From Pipra filicauda (Eukaryota > Chordata > Aves > Passeriformes > Pipridae): a stretch of DNA of 64,000 nucleotides. The position numbers and the translations under genes were made by a program. Positions 10,909 through 25,000 of this stretch are shown here, piece by piece; positions within the stretch are counted from its first letter, which is position 1; every line of letters starts with the position of its first letter. The notes below the pieces were generated by a model. The model was given only the letters and a program-made list of their open reading frames with translations, ran no database searches and had not been told where the DNA came from. Location of the stretch: NCBI RefSeq assembly GCF_003945595.2, contig NW_024104356.1:62001-126000 (forward strand), read 5' to 3'.

Positions 10909-11167
10909 GGCACTGGGGACAGTATATCGAGCACCCGGCTCCGGGCACTGGGAACCGGGCTCCGGGTACCGGGTACTGGGGATAGTGCATCGTGCACCGA
11001 GTACCAGGCACTGGAGACAGTACATCGTGCACCGGGCACTGGGGACAGTGCATCGTGCATCGGGCTCCGGGCACTGGGGACAGTGCACGGGGTACTGGGT
11101 ACTGGGGACAGTGCACCGAGCACCGGGTATGGGGCGCGGGGCACCGCGCACTCGGGACCGAGTGCCG
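10909..11167. repeat. 7-bp-phased minisatellite with 28- and 35-bp higher units
   Basis: The 259 bases are exactly 37 heptamers with no break in phase. Heptamers such as GGCACTG, GGGACAG, TGCATCG and TGCACCG combine into higher units of 35 (10909-10943), 28 (10944-10971), 35 (10972-11006), 28 (11007-11034), 35 (11035-11069), 28 (11070-11097) and 28 (11098-11125), then decayed heptamers to 11167. Because 7 is not a multiple of 3, all frames stay open on both strands and produce long spurious frames rich in repeated motifs. The array starts 133 bases after the exon 1 donor. Confidence 0.92.
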
Positions 11168-13084
11168 GGGGCAGCGCCGGGGCGGCGGGGCGCCGAAAGG
11201 TCCGGGGGACAAAGGAATCCTAAAGGGTGACCTAAAGGGGGTCCTCCTGGGGAAGAGAGACCCCGCGCGAGCGCAGGGAAGGGGAATCCCTGCGGGAGAG
11301 GAGCGAGGGAGTCTAGAGAAGAACAAAGGGGGCAGGAATGAGGGGGGATGAAGCATGAGTGCGTTCCTGGGGGTGTGGGGAAAATGAGCTATTTGGGGGT
11401 GCAGTTACCCCGAGGGTTAGAGAGGTTTCCTTGTCAGGGGACAGGAACCCTAGGGGTCAGTTGTAACGGAGTGGGGATGCAGGGACTGCTCTGGGGGGGC
11501 AGGCTGGAGGTTGGGGTCTTCTAGTGAAAAAAAACCATGGGGACAGATAAGGGTGAAATCTGGGGAGATGCAACTGAGGGGCAGAGGAGTCCTTTGGGGA
11601 GCAGAGGAAAGTGGACGTTCAGATTTGAGTTTAGTGGAGGACTAAAATTCCCCTGAAGGGTGATGGATGCCCCAAAGATGCGGGAAGAGGCAGAGTCGGA
11701 GGACCATGTGCTACCTGGTGGGAAGGGGGTGGCTGAGGGACTGCGGGAGCCCTGCTGTGTGAGAAACCCGTTCCTTATGGCTACCCTCCCAGCAGAGCCC
11801 GCCTTGGAGCTGAGGTGTGCTCTGCCAGCTCCCATGGGGGTCCTGGTGCCCTCAGGCCCTCCCTGGTCCAGGCACTGGGTGCAGGGAGAAGAGAAGCGTC
11901 TTCCAAGGGCACAGCCCTGGGGACAGGGCACCAACAGGCTCCTGACCTGTTGCTGTGATTGCTGTGGGAGGAAGCACTCCTGGGGTTGCCGATACAGCAG
12001 AGCTTGGTTGTATTAATGCCTACTTCCCTTGCGATCGGCTGCAAGCTCTTTCCCTTTCCGTGGGATGTTGAAAATTGACAAATCAAGGCTGGAAATAGAA
12101 ACCAGCACTTTCTCCTTTGTAATCACCCCTCTTTGACTTCTGCCTCCTTGCTGGTTTTGCTCCCCTAGCTATGACTGAGGCTCTGACCCTGTTTGCATAA
12201 CTAGATCAGCAGCACGACTTTAAATTCCCTCCCTCCCCTCTTGAGGCTTTATTTAAAAGTGTTCTGAACCGGGCTGTACCTCTTAGCTTCCCTTCCTGTG
12301 AGGATGGGAATGTAGCCGGGTACCTGTGCACACTACTTCGGGTACTTGCTCACACTGCTCTGCTCAAGGAGGAGAGATGGAGAGAGGCAAGTGAAAACAA
12401 ACCAGCATCAGGGAAAACTTTGCACATTGCAACCTGCTGCTTCATGCACCCAGGCTGTGACTGCTTCGGTCCTGACTCCTATCCCTGCTCCTTTGCCCAG
12501 CTGTGAAGGGCTGTGGAGAACCAGGAGTCTGGAGAACACGTTGATGTGAAATATTCCTTGACTATGGAATATAAGTGTCAAGGGAATGAATTTTACACTC
12601 TCCAGAAGAAGCCAAGGGCATTTCGATTTAAGGAATCTGGCACTGACTTCCAGGCTTATACTTTTACAAGAAGTTGGGGGGGGTGGAGGGCATTGCACTG
12701 ATGGGCTGAGAGGTGATTTTCTGAGTCAATGCTGCCTTTTTTTTTTAATGGACTTCATTGAAGAATTATGTTAACTTCACATGGTATTTTGCTTGATTTT
12801 ATTATCTTTATTCCTTTACAATTGGTGTGATTTATTTGACCGTATCTCTGTGTGTAATACACACAGACATAAACAGCACAGTTTAAGAACACTTTAATGT
12901 ATGCAGTGCTCTGTAATATCCATAGGGGGTGACTAATAAAAATACTGGCACATCCCTAACCAGCGTGATGTGAAACATGCAGCTGGAATATTCACAGTTG
13001 AGCATGTCTTGGCAAAGGAGCTTGGACATCCAGAAAAGGTTTTGCTCTCTTCAGATTACAAAACTTTTAACAGGTTGTTGTAGC
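11168..13084. other. Intron 1, unique sequence after the minisatellite
   Basis: G-rich on the + strand to about 11.7 kb, then composition returns to the intron average. It contains a small perfect inverted repeat at 12847-12867 with 9-base arms and a 3-base spacer. No gene or mobile element recognised. Confidence 0.65.
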
Positions 13085-16000
13085 CATTAGGAAAAAAAAC
13101 CAACCCAACCAAACCAAAATAACCAAACCCATAACAAAAACAAAATCGGAACCTGCCAGTTTCACTTGATACTCTTCAGACTCACATCGTTGCTCCCATC
13201 TGCATTGTGCTTGCTAAATGTATAGGTGGGACTGTGAGTTTGCTTTTCGTTTTAAGCAGTGACAGGGAAAGCACTCTGGCACCCAAAAGAGCAGGGACTG
13301 GAACTTGCTTTCAAATGCTGATGTTAAGCCACTTTCAAGAGTGCCCCAAGAGCAGGTTTTTGCCTGCAAAAGGCAGGTGTTGAGGTTTTTTTGGTGTGGT
13401 TTGTTTTGTGGTGCCTTTTTTTTTTTTTTTAATATGCTTAAAGGTATTTACTCTTTTTCCCCTTTCCAGCTTGAAAAGGCTCCTTTGGCTGATTCAGGAC
13501 TGGAATGCAGAGCTCGTGCTATTCCTAAATTAAGAGGTTGGCAAGTTTTTTTGTCTCTGATGAGAGGCAGAAGGATTGCCCAAATGAAACAAGGAATAAA
13601 ACTCTGCAAATTCTCCTGCTATGGCTCCAGCATTGTTTAGTCTTCCACTTAGGTCTGTAAAGCCAATCCTGAAATGGTTGTAGGCGGAAAGTAACATAAA
13701 CCACCATGTAGCTAGGAAGCTGGGGATGTTGTTCATTGCACAAGAGGCTTTGGGTATTTTGGAGATGTTGGGAATGTTGGAACAAAATAGCAGCAGTCTG
13801 TGGAAATCAGTCTGAGAACTTCTACCCCCTCCCCTGGGGAGGCGAGTGCATCCACTCCCACTAGTGGTGGGAGTGAGACAGAGGTTCAGCATCTCCTGGG
13901 ATCAGGGCCTCTCAAATAGTCTCATACGCCACTGCACCACACTCCTTCACAGTTTGTTCCAGGTCATCGTGTAACAAATTGACATACTGCTGCTGACTGG
14001 AACCGCCTGACCTGGGGACAGAGGACTGTTACTGTGCACGCAAAGCTCGCAGAGATCGTGCCAGTCTTGAGTGTGTTTATTCTCCAGCACCTCAGCCAGA
14101 TTATCAGGCTGTTTTGCAGATGAACTAAATGATGTGCCCGAGGTCCTTCAGGACACAGGGAGCAGCGTAACAGCTGTCTTTTCATCGTGTTAGCAGTCTG
14201 TGTCCTGACAGATAACGTCCCAGTCGCTATAGCCATCTTCTATTCAAACACGTCTAGGGTGACCTAGGACCAAATGGGTCCTGGAGACACCATATGCTTT
14301 CAGAGTCATTTTAGGTACCATTAGGTCTTTCAGCCTCTCCAGTCTCAGCCGAAGAGTGGGGATGCTGCCTTCTGTTTTATCCATGATGAACTGGAATCAG
14401 GAGCTTGTGTGGTGTTTTCCAGCTCTCAGCTGCCATGTCGTTCTGCTGGGTTCAGCTCTCACCTTCTGTCAGAATAAGCTGGTTCAGAAGCTAGTCCTGC
14501 AGCAAGCCAGCTCCAGAAAACACGTGTCAGATCAATAACTTGAACTGGCTCAAGGTGCAGCAGGGTGCCCAGCAGGGTGACAAGTGCTGCTCTAACGTGG
14601 GAACTTATGCTAAGGGGTGAAGCAGGGCAGATCTTAATGATGTCAGCAGATGTCCTAAATATTCTTGCCCAAGTTATGAGAATAGCTAAAGAACATCTAT
14701 CTTCTCCTAATGGAGAAAAGATCCTAGGAATAAAACTTGTTCCACTCTGAAAAAAAGTTTTTGAGCCACTGTTCAAAGCTGACCAGTTCAGGGAATTTTT
14801 TTCCCCTTTGACAGCAGTTCAGTTGTGTTTGTAGTATGGTTTATTTTGTTGTTGGGATACTTGTACTAATTCAGTGGGGTCTGCCTCAGAACTCACTGCT
14901 AGCTATTGAGTCCTGCTTTGGAATCTCACTTATTTATTGAAACAAATGTGTTTTTTTTAGTCCATGCCAGTGAAAAGTAACCTTTCCAAAGGGAAAGAGA
15001 GCTCTGCAAAGAATGTAACTGCAAGCAAACTTGAACTTGGAGGGCTGGGGTTGACTTATTCACCTGATCAGGGACTCCACTTTGAAATCCCATGATAAAA
15101 AAACAGTGTCAAAATAGTTAACTGTTAAAAGCACAGCTTCTTTTAGCATCTAACTAAAATCCTTATTTGGGTAACTCCAAATGCCACACATCCTTCCTTA
15201 CGGGTCAAATGTCAAAACCTTCATTTCCCCTTGGCATGCAGCTGCTAAAAGACAAGTTTAATGTATTGCTCCAAAACACAGAAGACTCTGAGGTTGAAGG
15301 TAGCATAATGTAAGTGGAATTTTAACAGCAACTTGAAAACCATGCCAGTAATGCTATGAATGCATTTTTCATGTCCACTGAATTGCCAGGAAGACTTCTG
15401 CTTTTCTCCTGATTTAATAAAGAAATGAAGCCTCCGTCATGATCTGCATGTGCATGTGTGTATCTGTCCTTCTGCCCCCACAACTTCTGACCCTGTCAAT
15501 CAAGTTGGTGGATCCAGTGCAGCAGTGGATGGCCCTGAAGGCACTGTGTTGCTAAAAAGTGGGCCAGGGGTAGAGGAGAGCCAGGCTGGGATTGTCCATC
15601 CCCCTCATCCTATGCTAGATGCCTTTTGAGACAGAAGCACAGGAGTACGAGGGAGTTTAGTTACAAGTGCAGCAGCCAGATGTTCAGTCTGGCTTATGCA
15701 AGCTTGGGCATTACCAGACACCAGAGAAGCCAACTGCAAGAACCGAATACACAGCAGTTTGTTAATATGTCCATAGCCACTATAGTGTCTCTGCCCAGGA
15801 TAAGTTGAATGCCTGCAGAGCTCCTTGTCTTGGAAGAAATTATTAAAAGTGAAATGCAATTAGTAACAGCTGTGAGGATGATAAGTGAATGAGAAAACCA
15901 CACAGCTCATCTGTCCTTGCTGTCTCTGGGGCTCTGCCAGTAGGTGGACCAGGTCTCCATGCTCCTTTGTGGTAGCTGTGTCTGGTCAAGAGCTAACCGG

Positions 16001-19000
16001 GTTGGGCCCTATCATCTTTTAAGACAATAAATAACACCTTTGTGAAGCAGCTTCTTGAAAATAATGCTACCCTCTGCCTCAGTCCCACTGGTGTTTGCCA
16101 TGGTGGGAGTGATGCTGGTGTGAAAATGGTGTTTTGGAGGGAGAGGGAAGCCTGGGAAGATTTCAAGGCTCTGACCCAAAGCAGAAATGTGTTTTCGTGC
16201 TGTCCCTTGGCAAATGATCTGTTTCCTTCTTGCCCTTTGCAGTTGTTTCCTTTCCTCTGGATTTCAGGCTCATACTCACTGAGTATGGTATTTGTCAAGG
16301 GAACAGCAAGAAGCCCTGTCTGTGAGAAAGTCCATGTCGTTTGTTTTATCCACATCCAGGAATTGAGCCGAGATAAACAATTCAGAAGGCAAAACAGTGA
16401 AAACTGGAATGTGAGAGGTGTCTTTGTGTATGGCTCTGTACTAGACCTGGCTGCAGTATCAGCTGGGGCTAATTTATCTGCCCGATGGGCAGCTGTCGCT
16501 GTTACCCACGAACACAACTGGAATTGTGAAGGCAGGGTTTCATCCCAGCAGCCAGCAGCACTCCAGTACCTGCTTTTCCTGATCACATGTTCTTCTCTAA
16601 GGAGCTAGGAGGAGGAGTAGTTTCCCTGGTGGATTTTTTGCATTTCTACTTGAATTGGGCAATTCCAGCTTTCTGAGCATGGTCAAATCTGCCTTCCCTG
16701 CTGGGACTGCGATTCTTTCAGGGAGGATCGTTTGCTTTAGGCAGATAGAGTAAGAGGAAGGCCAAGGTAGAACGTAAAGATACTTTGTAAAGCATTTCTG
16801 TTCCAGAAGGAGGGCTGAGCTGGGGGGTGTACTGAGTTTCCAGGCATACATATTCCTGTTTTCTTTCACTGAATCAGGGTGAAATATGTTGCTGTGATCC
16901 TGTGACTGCTTAGCAGGCCCCTTCTGTTAGAGAGATGCAAAGCCATTGCCATTGCATATGCTCCCACTATCGCTTCCACCTGTCTTCATCCCAGCTGTCC
17001 CTTGGGGACGTGCTGCTTGAATCAGTGCCCATATGAGGGTGTCCTTTAGGAATAGACATTGAACACAGTGGGCTTGGCTTTCCAACTTGTCCTCACTGTT
17101 TCCATCTGCCAAAAGGGGCAGGTTTTCCAGCGTTAGTCCCCCACGTCTTCCCGTGGGAGGGAGCTGTGTTACACATGTGCACCAGTGCACCAACATGGTG
17201 CCTCGTGTGCCTCATATGCTGTGGGATTTGGAGGCTAACCATGGTGCATGGTCCTGGTGTGGACTCGTGAGAGAAGGAAAAATCCTTGCTGGTGGTCTTG
17301 ACATACTGTGTAGATTATTCTTGGTTGCTGAGCTGATATCATGGCAGTCATGCCCCACTCCCTCCCTGTCCTGGTACACAACATCCTCATGCTCTGTCGT
17401 ACAGGTCTTGGATTTTGTTTGGAACCCAGCTGAGCCATGACAGGGAGTTAACCCAACCAAGTCTTCACTTTTCTGGAAGGATGAGTTTTCTGCCAATTTA
17501 TCAGATTGCAAATGTAGTATTATTATTTCCACAAACTACCTTCAGCAGACTGAGTCTGACTGAAACATCTTTGCCTACTTTCAGAAGTCACTGCCAGCAA
17601 GATGGGGGGTGTTTCTCATTCACAAACTGGCCAAGCATGACCTCATTAAATGGCAAGTTGACACCTAATTACCAGAACACGTGATGCAGTGGCTATCCTA
17701 GGCAAAGGCTTAAGAGATAGGGGTTAGTGCTCAGTTATTGGAGCTTTGCTGCAGCCCAGCATTTGACAGCTTTTTGTAACTGCATTATTGATTGATTTCT
17801 GCTCAGTGTTTTTCTCCACATGTCATTAACCGTCATACCAGTGGGAAGATAAAGTCTCCTGCTACATCAGCTTATGGTAGAAATAAATTGTTTAATCATG
17901 TACCTTTCTTATGGACTGAAATACTGGGAAACATCAGGTCACTTATAAGCCTTAAACTATTCTTTGACATTGCAGCTTTTATTCTGAAGAAAGCTGCACT
18001 GTGCCTCTTGGCTGGTAAGGGAACAAGTTCACTGCCTGGTGCTCTCTGTAGTCAAAGATCCCATTAATTCTGCCGGCTGTGAGGAACGATTTCTTGGTAT
18101 TTCATTCTGGACTGTAATTGAGAGTGACACAAAGCACTGGTGGGAATTGGGCTGTGTTGAAATCCCTGCTTTTTCTTACAATTTTCTGCAGATAAATCAG
18201 CTCAGGTAGGATGGGGGGATTTCTAATGCTCTGCCCTTGAAATTAATAACATTTTCAACACCTTACTGACTGGAGAATATTTTAGAGAGGAGTTTTTGTG
18301 CCTCCTTGCAGCTTGTCCTTGTAACTAGGTGATGCAGGATGCCTACAACAGTGACACACAGTGCATTGCAGTCACTTGCATGACAACATCTATGGGAGAG
18401 TCCTGTAGTCCTATAATGTCATGGAAATTCATGAAGCTTCACCCAGTATTTTTGATTGAAACTACAGCAAGATTTCCCTATAAGATATTGCTTTTCAGAG
18501 CAATCTGTTCTTAGCTCCTCTGACTAGTTGTAGAAGACACAGTCCAAGCTAATGAATTTCTCTTGGCTTGGTGAGGAGATTGTCTGAAACCCTTCCATGT
18601 TTTCTTGCTGTTTTCTAACTAGAAAAGGGTGGGTAGCTGACATCCATCTCTCAACAGTGCTTGCTGGGATGAGGAGGGAAAGAGCAATGGTTGGCCATTG
18701 TTGGGTACCTCTTCCTTTGGCCACAGTGAACGGGACTGCTTCCATGGCTTGTGCCATGCTTGTTAGAAATCCAGGTTGTTATAGATGGTCCATTATAGAG
18801 AGCATTTGGGGCAGAAGATCTGTGTTTCTGGCGGTGTTCAGGGAATATTGCCATTCCTGGGACTGGATGCTGGGTCAACAATAGAGATACTATTTAGAGG
18901 CTGGCCCACCAATCCATCACTGAATTTAAAGAGCACTCCAGAATTGGGAGAAAAAAGTGAGACTATGGCAAAATGGTGCCTTCTGGCACAACAGGTCATC

Positions 19001-22000
19001 TCCCTGTGGGAATTCTGAGTCATTTTGTTGTTGATTTTAGTAACTAAAATAAGTTTATTCTCTGCTTTTTTTCCTTGCCAGATCCCACAGACCCTGTCAC
19101 CCTCAGCTTGCAGGGAGTGAGACAGATTCCATTAATTCTTGTGCATTATTGAGGGATTTGGTTGATTCTTGGTCTAGGGGCACTGGGAGGAATTTGGCAT
19201 GGAGCCCTCTGAGGTAACTATCTTGTCTAGTAAAACTCGGGCTGTGGGAGTTGGTGTGAGGAAATAATAACATCCACTTTGGTTTCTGCAGCCTCTGTCC
19301 TGGGGGCCGGTTGGGTGTTGCAGGAGGCCACAGGAATCCTGCTTGTGACCACAGCCAGATTAATGGCCACATTGGCAGCTTTTCAGAAGTGAGGAATTTG
19401 TCCACTTTCACAATAATGGCTAGAAATTCCACATGAATTAATTAGTTTTATTATGGGACTTGTCCTTCCTGCTCCTCCAGGGCTGTCTGAAACACTGAAC
19501 TCATTACATGAAGAAATGAAAATAGTACTAAAAAAAAGAACTGGTATCCCAAGCCTTTGTGAGGAAACACAGAGTATACCGACATCGTCCACCAGACATG
19601 CTTCCCAAGCTGTGGCTTTTGGCTAGATGAGATCTAAACTCAAGTTTTAGATCAATTGCAGCCACTTAAGCACCCCAGCCTGCCCCATGAGGGAGTCCTC
19701 TCTCAGCTTGTTGTTCCCTGCTCATCTCAAGCTGTTCATCTAGGCTTCTTACTTACTCCCACAGTTTCAGTTTGATGCAGTGTTCAAATCTGACCCCTGG
19801 ATGTTGCACAGTGGAGGCTGCAGACCTTTAGTCTCCTCTACCCATTAGAATGGGTTTCTTACCTTGCAGGGACATTTGCTTTTATGGTAGTGAAGTGCTT
19901 GGAAATACCCTTGGGAAAAAGTGCTCTGCACTTGAATTTTGGTCAAGGGTATGCCATAAAAATGACAGCATAGGACTTTGGAAAGGTTTGATTGAGTGTA
20001 CTCAGAGTAATGTTAGATTGAGTAAATATTTTGGGAGCCCAGAGCTGATAACTTTCCCTTGCTTACGTTTGTGGGGAGTCAGCCTGCAGAAACTTACCAC
20101 CTCTCAGATGGCTTTTAAACAAAGGTTGTCCATGGACTCAGTGGGCTTTTATTTTAATCCCTTTTTAGAAGTGCTGATGTTGTCTTGAGGTTTGCCTGCT
20201 GATAAGGGGCAGGTGTGCAAAATGCACACTGCTTGCTGGTAGTTCCAGTGTTTGCTTTATGTGTATTGATTCAGATACTTGTGTTTGGACAGGGATTCTC
20301 TTTTTGAGTCTAACCCTTCCTTTCTGATCAGCCCCACCTTTGTGAACCAGGCTTGACTTTTTTTCCCCCCTTGTTTTGGGTTAAGTGAGTTCAACCTGAG
20401 AAAGATGACCAGTGAGGAGGTAAAGTTCCTGCAGGTCCCATCACACAGAGTGGCTTGGTTGTTGCTCAGCTCTGTTGAGAATTGTGACCCTCATCTTGCA
20501 GGGACTAAGGCCAGCTCAGCTGACAAAGGGCCGAAACACAGAGTTTTCAGCATTAACAAAATGTGCCCTGTAAAAAGTGTAAGAAATGAAAAGGCAGACA
20601 TAGATTCTTCTAATCTCAGATGGCTGGAAAGCTTTGGTCTTTCTAGTAATGTTTGTTATGGATTTCAGTTCCTGCTGTCCTCCATTTTTCTGTTTATTCT
20701 TTTTATCAGGCTGATTTCAAGGATTTGTTATGTTAACTCCTGGCCATTAAGTTGCTCCTGCACATGCTGAAACTGACCTTTGCAAATTCAGAACACGCTG
20801 AAAATGCTTGGGCAGTGGAGATATGACTGGGCAGTAGACCAACCTGGCCAAAGGTCCATGACACCCATAATCCTGCCTTAGGTGGTAGCCAGCAGTGCAC
20901 AAATTGGGAATTTTGAAAAGAGTGTGGAATGAGCCTTGTGAGGTGGGAACAGTGCTATGGAAACCCATAATGCTGCCGATATCACTCAGCCCATGATTTA
21001 AGGGATTTCCAAAGCACAGCCTGGTCTGCTGGCTGCTGCTTCTGTGTTAGGAGAGCTGAATTCCAGCAGTGGGGCTTCAAGTGCTGTGGAAGGCAAGCAA
21101 ATCATTGCCTGTGTACATCACTGCTGTGTCTTGAGGCTTTGGGATAGGAAGAACTCCATGCACAAGACCAATTTGGGGTTGCTCCTACAAATCCAGTCAG
21201 CTACCCGTTCTGATTTCCTGCCACCTTGTGTGTCCTGGAGCAAGAGCCGTGGTGAGAAGGGAGGTCCCATCACTTCGGTTGTGCCCAGTGGAAGCACAGC
21301 CCTGCCCAGATGTGGTTTTATCTTGAGTTACATGCTAGGAGAGCTCAGCCTCCAGGTTGTCATTGTTGGAAGTATTGTGCCCCCTGGAGCTGATATGCCC
21401 TAGCAGAACTAAACCGTTTCAGCTGACCTCAAAAACTGCTTGTGACTGAAATACAGTGGCCCCCATAAACATTTAACTGAGTCTGTGGTTTGTTGTAGGG
21501 TTTTTTTTTTCCCCAGTTCTTCTCTTTTGCTTTTCCCTGCCTATGTTCGGAATGCACATTCCTTCCATGGCATCCTGTGATGACATGGCATTTTTGGCAG
21601 TTAAATTATGCATCTTGTTTATCTCCTGTCATCATCAGCCATGTTAAAGACTGACATCAAGCTTAGTGTTGAGTGTGTGAATGCTCCTGTGGGAACATTT
21701 ACACCCCACTATGGGCTGCCCACTGCCATACAAAGCACATTCTGAGAATCTTTGTACAGGCAGCGTTAAGCTATTGCAACTCTTCTGTTGAAGCAGTGGA
21801 CTTTCACTGAATTTATAAAACCTTTTAAATGGGGGAAGTTACCAAAATTTTGCCCAAGAAAGAGCTGTGGATGGGTGGGACTTCAGGCTATGTGGCAGAA
21901 AGAGCCTGCAATGCAAGACTGCAGTTAGTGAAGTCACAGAGTGACGAAGGTAACCTCTGTGAGCAGGGGCAGACTGGCTGAGCTTTGGAAATCCCTGAAG

Positions 22001-25000
22001 TCGCAGTCTGAGCGGTGTCCGCGGAATGTCTGCCGCCAGTACCTGGGGCTTGCTTGTGCGAGGTGCACAACCTGCCTTGTACTGGAGTAGCCTTCAGCTG
22101 GGCTGCTCTCCTTTCTCCAGCTGTGGAAGCATGCATGGTGCCTGGAGGGCATGTAGTCAAAGCCTGGCAGGGTTTAGGAGATTGCAGATCAGATACTGTG
22201 CCCGTGGTGGATCTGGGGAGCTCGGCTAGGTGCCAGCTCCGACGCCATCGGGTAGGGGGGTAGGGTCACCCACCATTGCATCTAAAAGTGGAGCAAATGG
22301 GACTTCCCCACCTGACGATGGTGAATAGCTGTATTTCAGAGCCAGAGAAGTGGTTCCCCTATGCCCTGAGTCCTGCCGGTGCAGGCCAGTTCTGCCATCC
22401 TGTCCTGGCTGCCGTGTCGTGGATAGAGTGGGACTCTGCTATTTTCAGCTGGGTTGCAGGTTTGCCCTTTTCCCAGATAGAGACATGCATGTGATTTAAG
22501 GTAGCCAAGGCACAGAGTGAGCGAGGCTGAATCTCCCCAGTTTCCCCCCAGAGTCTCCCCCCAGTTTCCCAAGGAGCCAAAGCAGGGACCGCAGGAGTGG
22601 GTTTAGACACCGAAGTTTGAGCAAACATGTGTTACAATGCTGTCTGGAGGTACTTTTGTCCAGGGGCTTTCCTGTGGAGAGACGTACTCGGGAAGAAGAA
22701 ATAGTAAGTGACTAAATGTCACGGTTACACTCCTGCCATCTGAAAAGAACTCCCTATTTTCTTTTGGCTGCGAAAATTAACTTCCCTTTCTCTTCCCCGA
22801 GCGGGCGAGCTGGCTCCCGGTGGCCGTGCCCCCGTGGCGGATGCATAGGACGGTCCAGGTCAGGCTGAAAGGAAAACTCTCCAACTGGGGGCTTTTCACT
22901 GTTGTGCTCCTTTCTAAAGAAAATGCGCAGGGCTTTTCCTGGCCCTTGTGAAGGCCAAGATGCAGGTTTGTAGCTGGAATAGGGTAAGCCTGGCCTCATT
23001 TGGGAGCTCCTCTGGGTTTTGAGCTGCTCGCTTCCCTTCTTCATTCCCACTGAGCTGTGTGGGGTGGGGGCTGGCATCCGGCTTTTTGTTATTCATGTAA
23101 TTAATCCCATCCCTCCCCCCCCACTGTGGTTCTGCTGCCCCCAGGCACAGACTGGCTGTTTGGCCTCTGCTGCACTGTAAAAGCTCCACCTGGAAGTCTG
23201 GGAAACTGAGGCAGGTTCTCTGGGTGTGTTGTTCTTGGGCATGCTTATCTTTTGGTCCTGGAAGACTCAGTAATGGGACTGTGTCTTAGGAAAGTTTCTT
23301 AGACTGAATAGCTTGCTATTTCCTCCACTGATGAGGACTAAAAAAAAAATAATGATGCTATGTGTTGCCTAGTTTAAAGATGCCAGGGTGGGGAAAATAC
23401 TAAAAAGGCTCCAGTGCAAAATTCCCCATGATTTTTTGATTTTTTAAAAATACTCTTTGCAATAGAAGAAGTCTGGGTTTTTTTAGGATGAGAGCCTGAT
23501 GAGTAAGGAATGATCCAGCAGCTGCTGCACCTGGGAGAAGTCAAGAGCTTGGTCTTAACTTGCAAAGGCTTTTGTGGGCCCTCTGGTATCTCCTTAGTGC
23601 TGAGAAGAAAATATGCATCGTTATACCCTTGCTGATCATGTGCATTCGGACTGGCATGTTCATCCCAGTCCCTCTTGCCTTCTTCCTTTGCTGCTGTTTT
23701 TTCCCTAGAGCCCTGTACATTTTTCCCATCGCTTTTTTTTTTTGGTCAACAAGTTTATTATTTTCCTGCTATAAAGTTCTGCATTCTCTTTCTTCTTCTT
23801 GTATTCTCTTGCTGCATTTCTGCCAGCCTCACCTTCTCTCCCCTTGCCTGCTCTCATATTTACTTTGCATATTTTTAGCAGGGTGCTAGAAGGATCATTT
23901 TGACCTGTCTGGCTCAGTGAAGACCTGCTGAAACTTGCCATTGATCCAGAGAGAGGAGCCATCAGGGGATATCCTGCTGGGGTGGGAGGGTTAGGGCAGA
24001 GCTCTGCATGAGCATGTCTGGGAGCTGTGGAGGTGACACACTCTGGGTTTGGAGTACGATGGAGTGCACATGTTGGTTCCTGCTTGGGACTGATAATTTT
24101 GGTTTGGCTGCCAAACCACAAAAAAAAAAAAAAAAAGGCCAAATCTAAGGTTTTATTCTGGTAACTTTGAAATACTGGCATTTCTCCATGGGAACACAAA
24201 GGAACCTCAGAACAATCTTGCAAAGATATTTAGGGAGACCAGCAGCTAAAAAAGTTCACCACTTGCACACCTTTGAAGAAAGCAGAGGGAATGAACATCC
24301 ACACTCTCAAGAGCAGTGCGAAAGAATGTGTCACCAGTTTACCCACTGACCCAGGATGTGTGAAAAGTCACCCCAAACTCTTCCTTTGCCTGACAGATGA
24401 ACATAAGCTGTCTGGGCTCCTGCACTGTAACTCTTGGGCTCCGCCAAATGCTGACATTTCAGTTGGTGTACGCAGCTGATGGTGTTTGGGGTAGAGCCTG
24501 GAGGAGCACAGTGATCCCGCTTGGCTTGATGAACCTCCCGAGCAGCAACTGCAGGAGCTGAGCAGGATCTCTGGCTCAGTGGGTGTGGAAGACTTTAGTC
24601 CCAAATGGCCAGGCTCTTGGTGGCTTTCAGTTTTTGCTGAAATTGGACCATAAACATACCTCCTTGGTGGAGCTGCTGGCATGCAGGCTCCCCTCCACCC
24701 AACTGGCCCCAGTACTGACCGCAATCTTCTATTTCTTTTCCCTCTAAAAGAACCAAAAAGAACCCTTGGGTTTGAACATAAGCCAGCCTTTCTGACTTGG
24801 TTACTGTTACTGCTGTGATTAAACCCAAACAAAACCAAAACCTGGAATGTTTTCTATATGTCCAGTTTTAGTTCCTTTTTTTCCAGGTCATCAGCCAAAC
24901 CAAATGGCCCCAAACAGACCCCAGGTGTTTGCACTGTCCTGCTTTTCATGAAAACGCACCGTTGCTTTATAAAAACGTGCAAGACTTTGGAGTTTTCCTA

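Larger units (their letters stand above)
10020..11200. promoter_or_regulatory. CpG island spanning the IGFBP2 promoter, exon 1 and start of intron 1
   Basis: G+C and CpG density jump here relative to everything else in the window and fall again after about 11.2 kb. CpG islands of this size usually mark TATA-less promoters active in many tissues, and I see no TATA box at the expected place. The island includes the GC boxes, the 5-bp array, all of exon 1 and most of the intronic 7-bp minisatellite. Boundaries are estimated by eye. Confidence 0.85.

Noticed and set aside
9772..11356. Several open frames of 240-390 codons on both strands overlapping IGFBP2 exon 1
   Set aside because: The high G+C content removes stop codons, and the 5- and 7-bp arrays keep all frames open. 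The translations are repetitive and biased, with no family resemblance. Only the frame starting at 10376 has conserved IGFBP2 residues, and it stops being coding at the splice donor at 10776.
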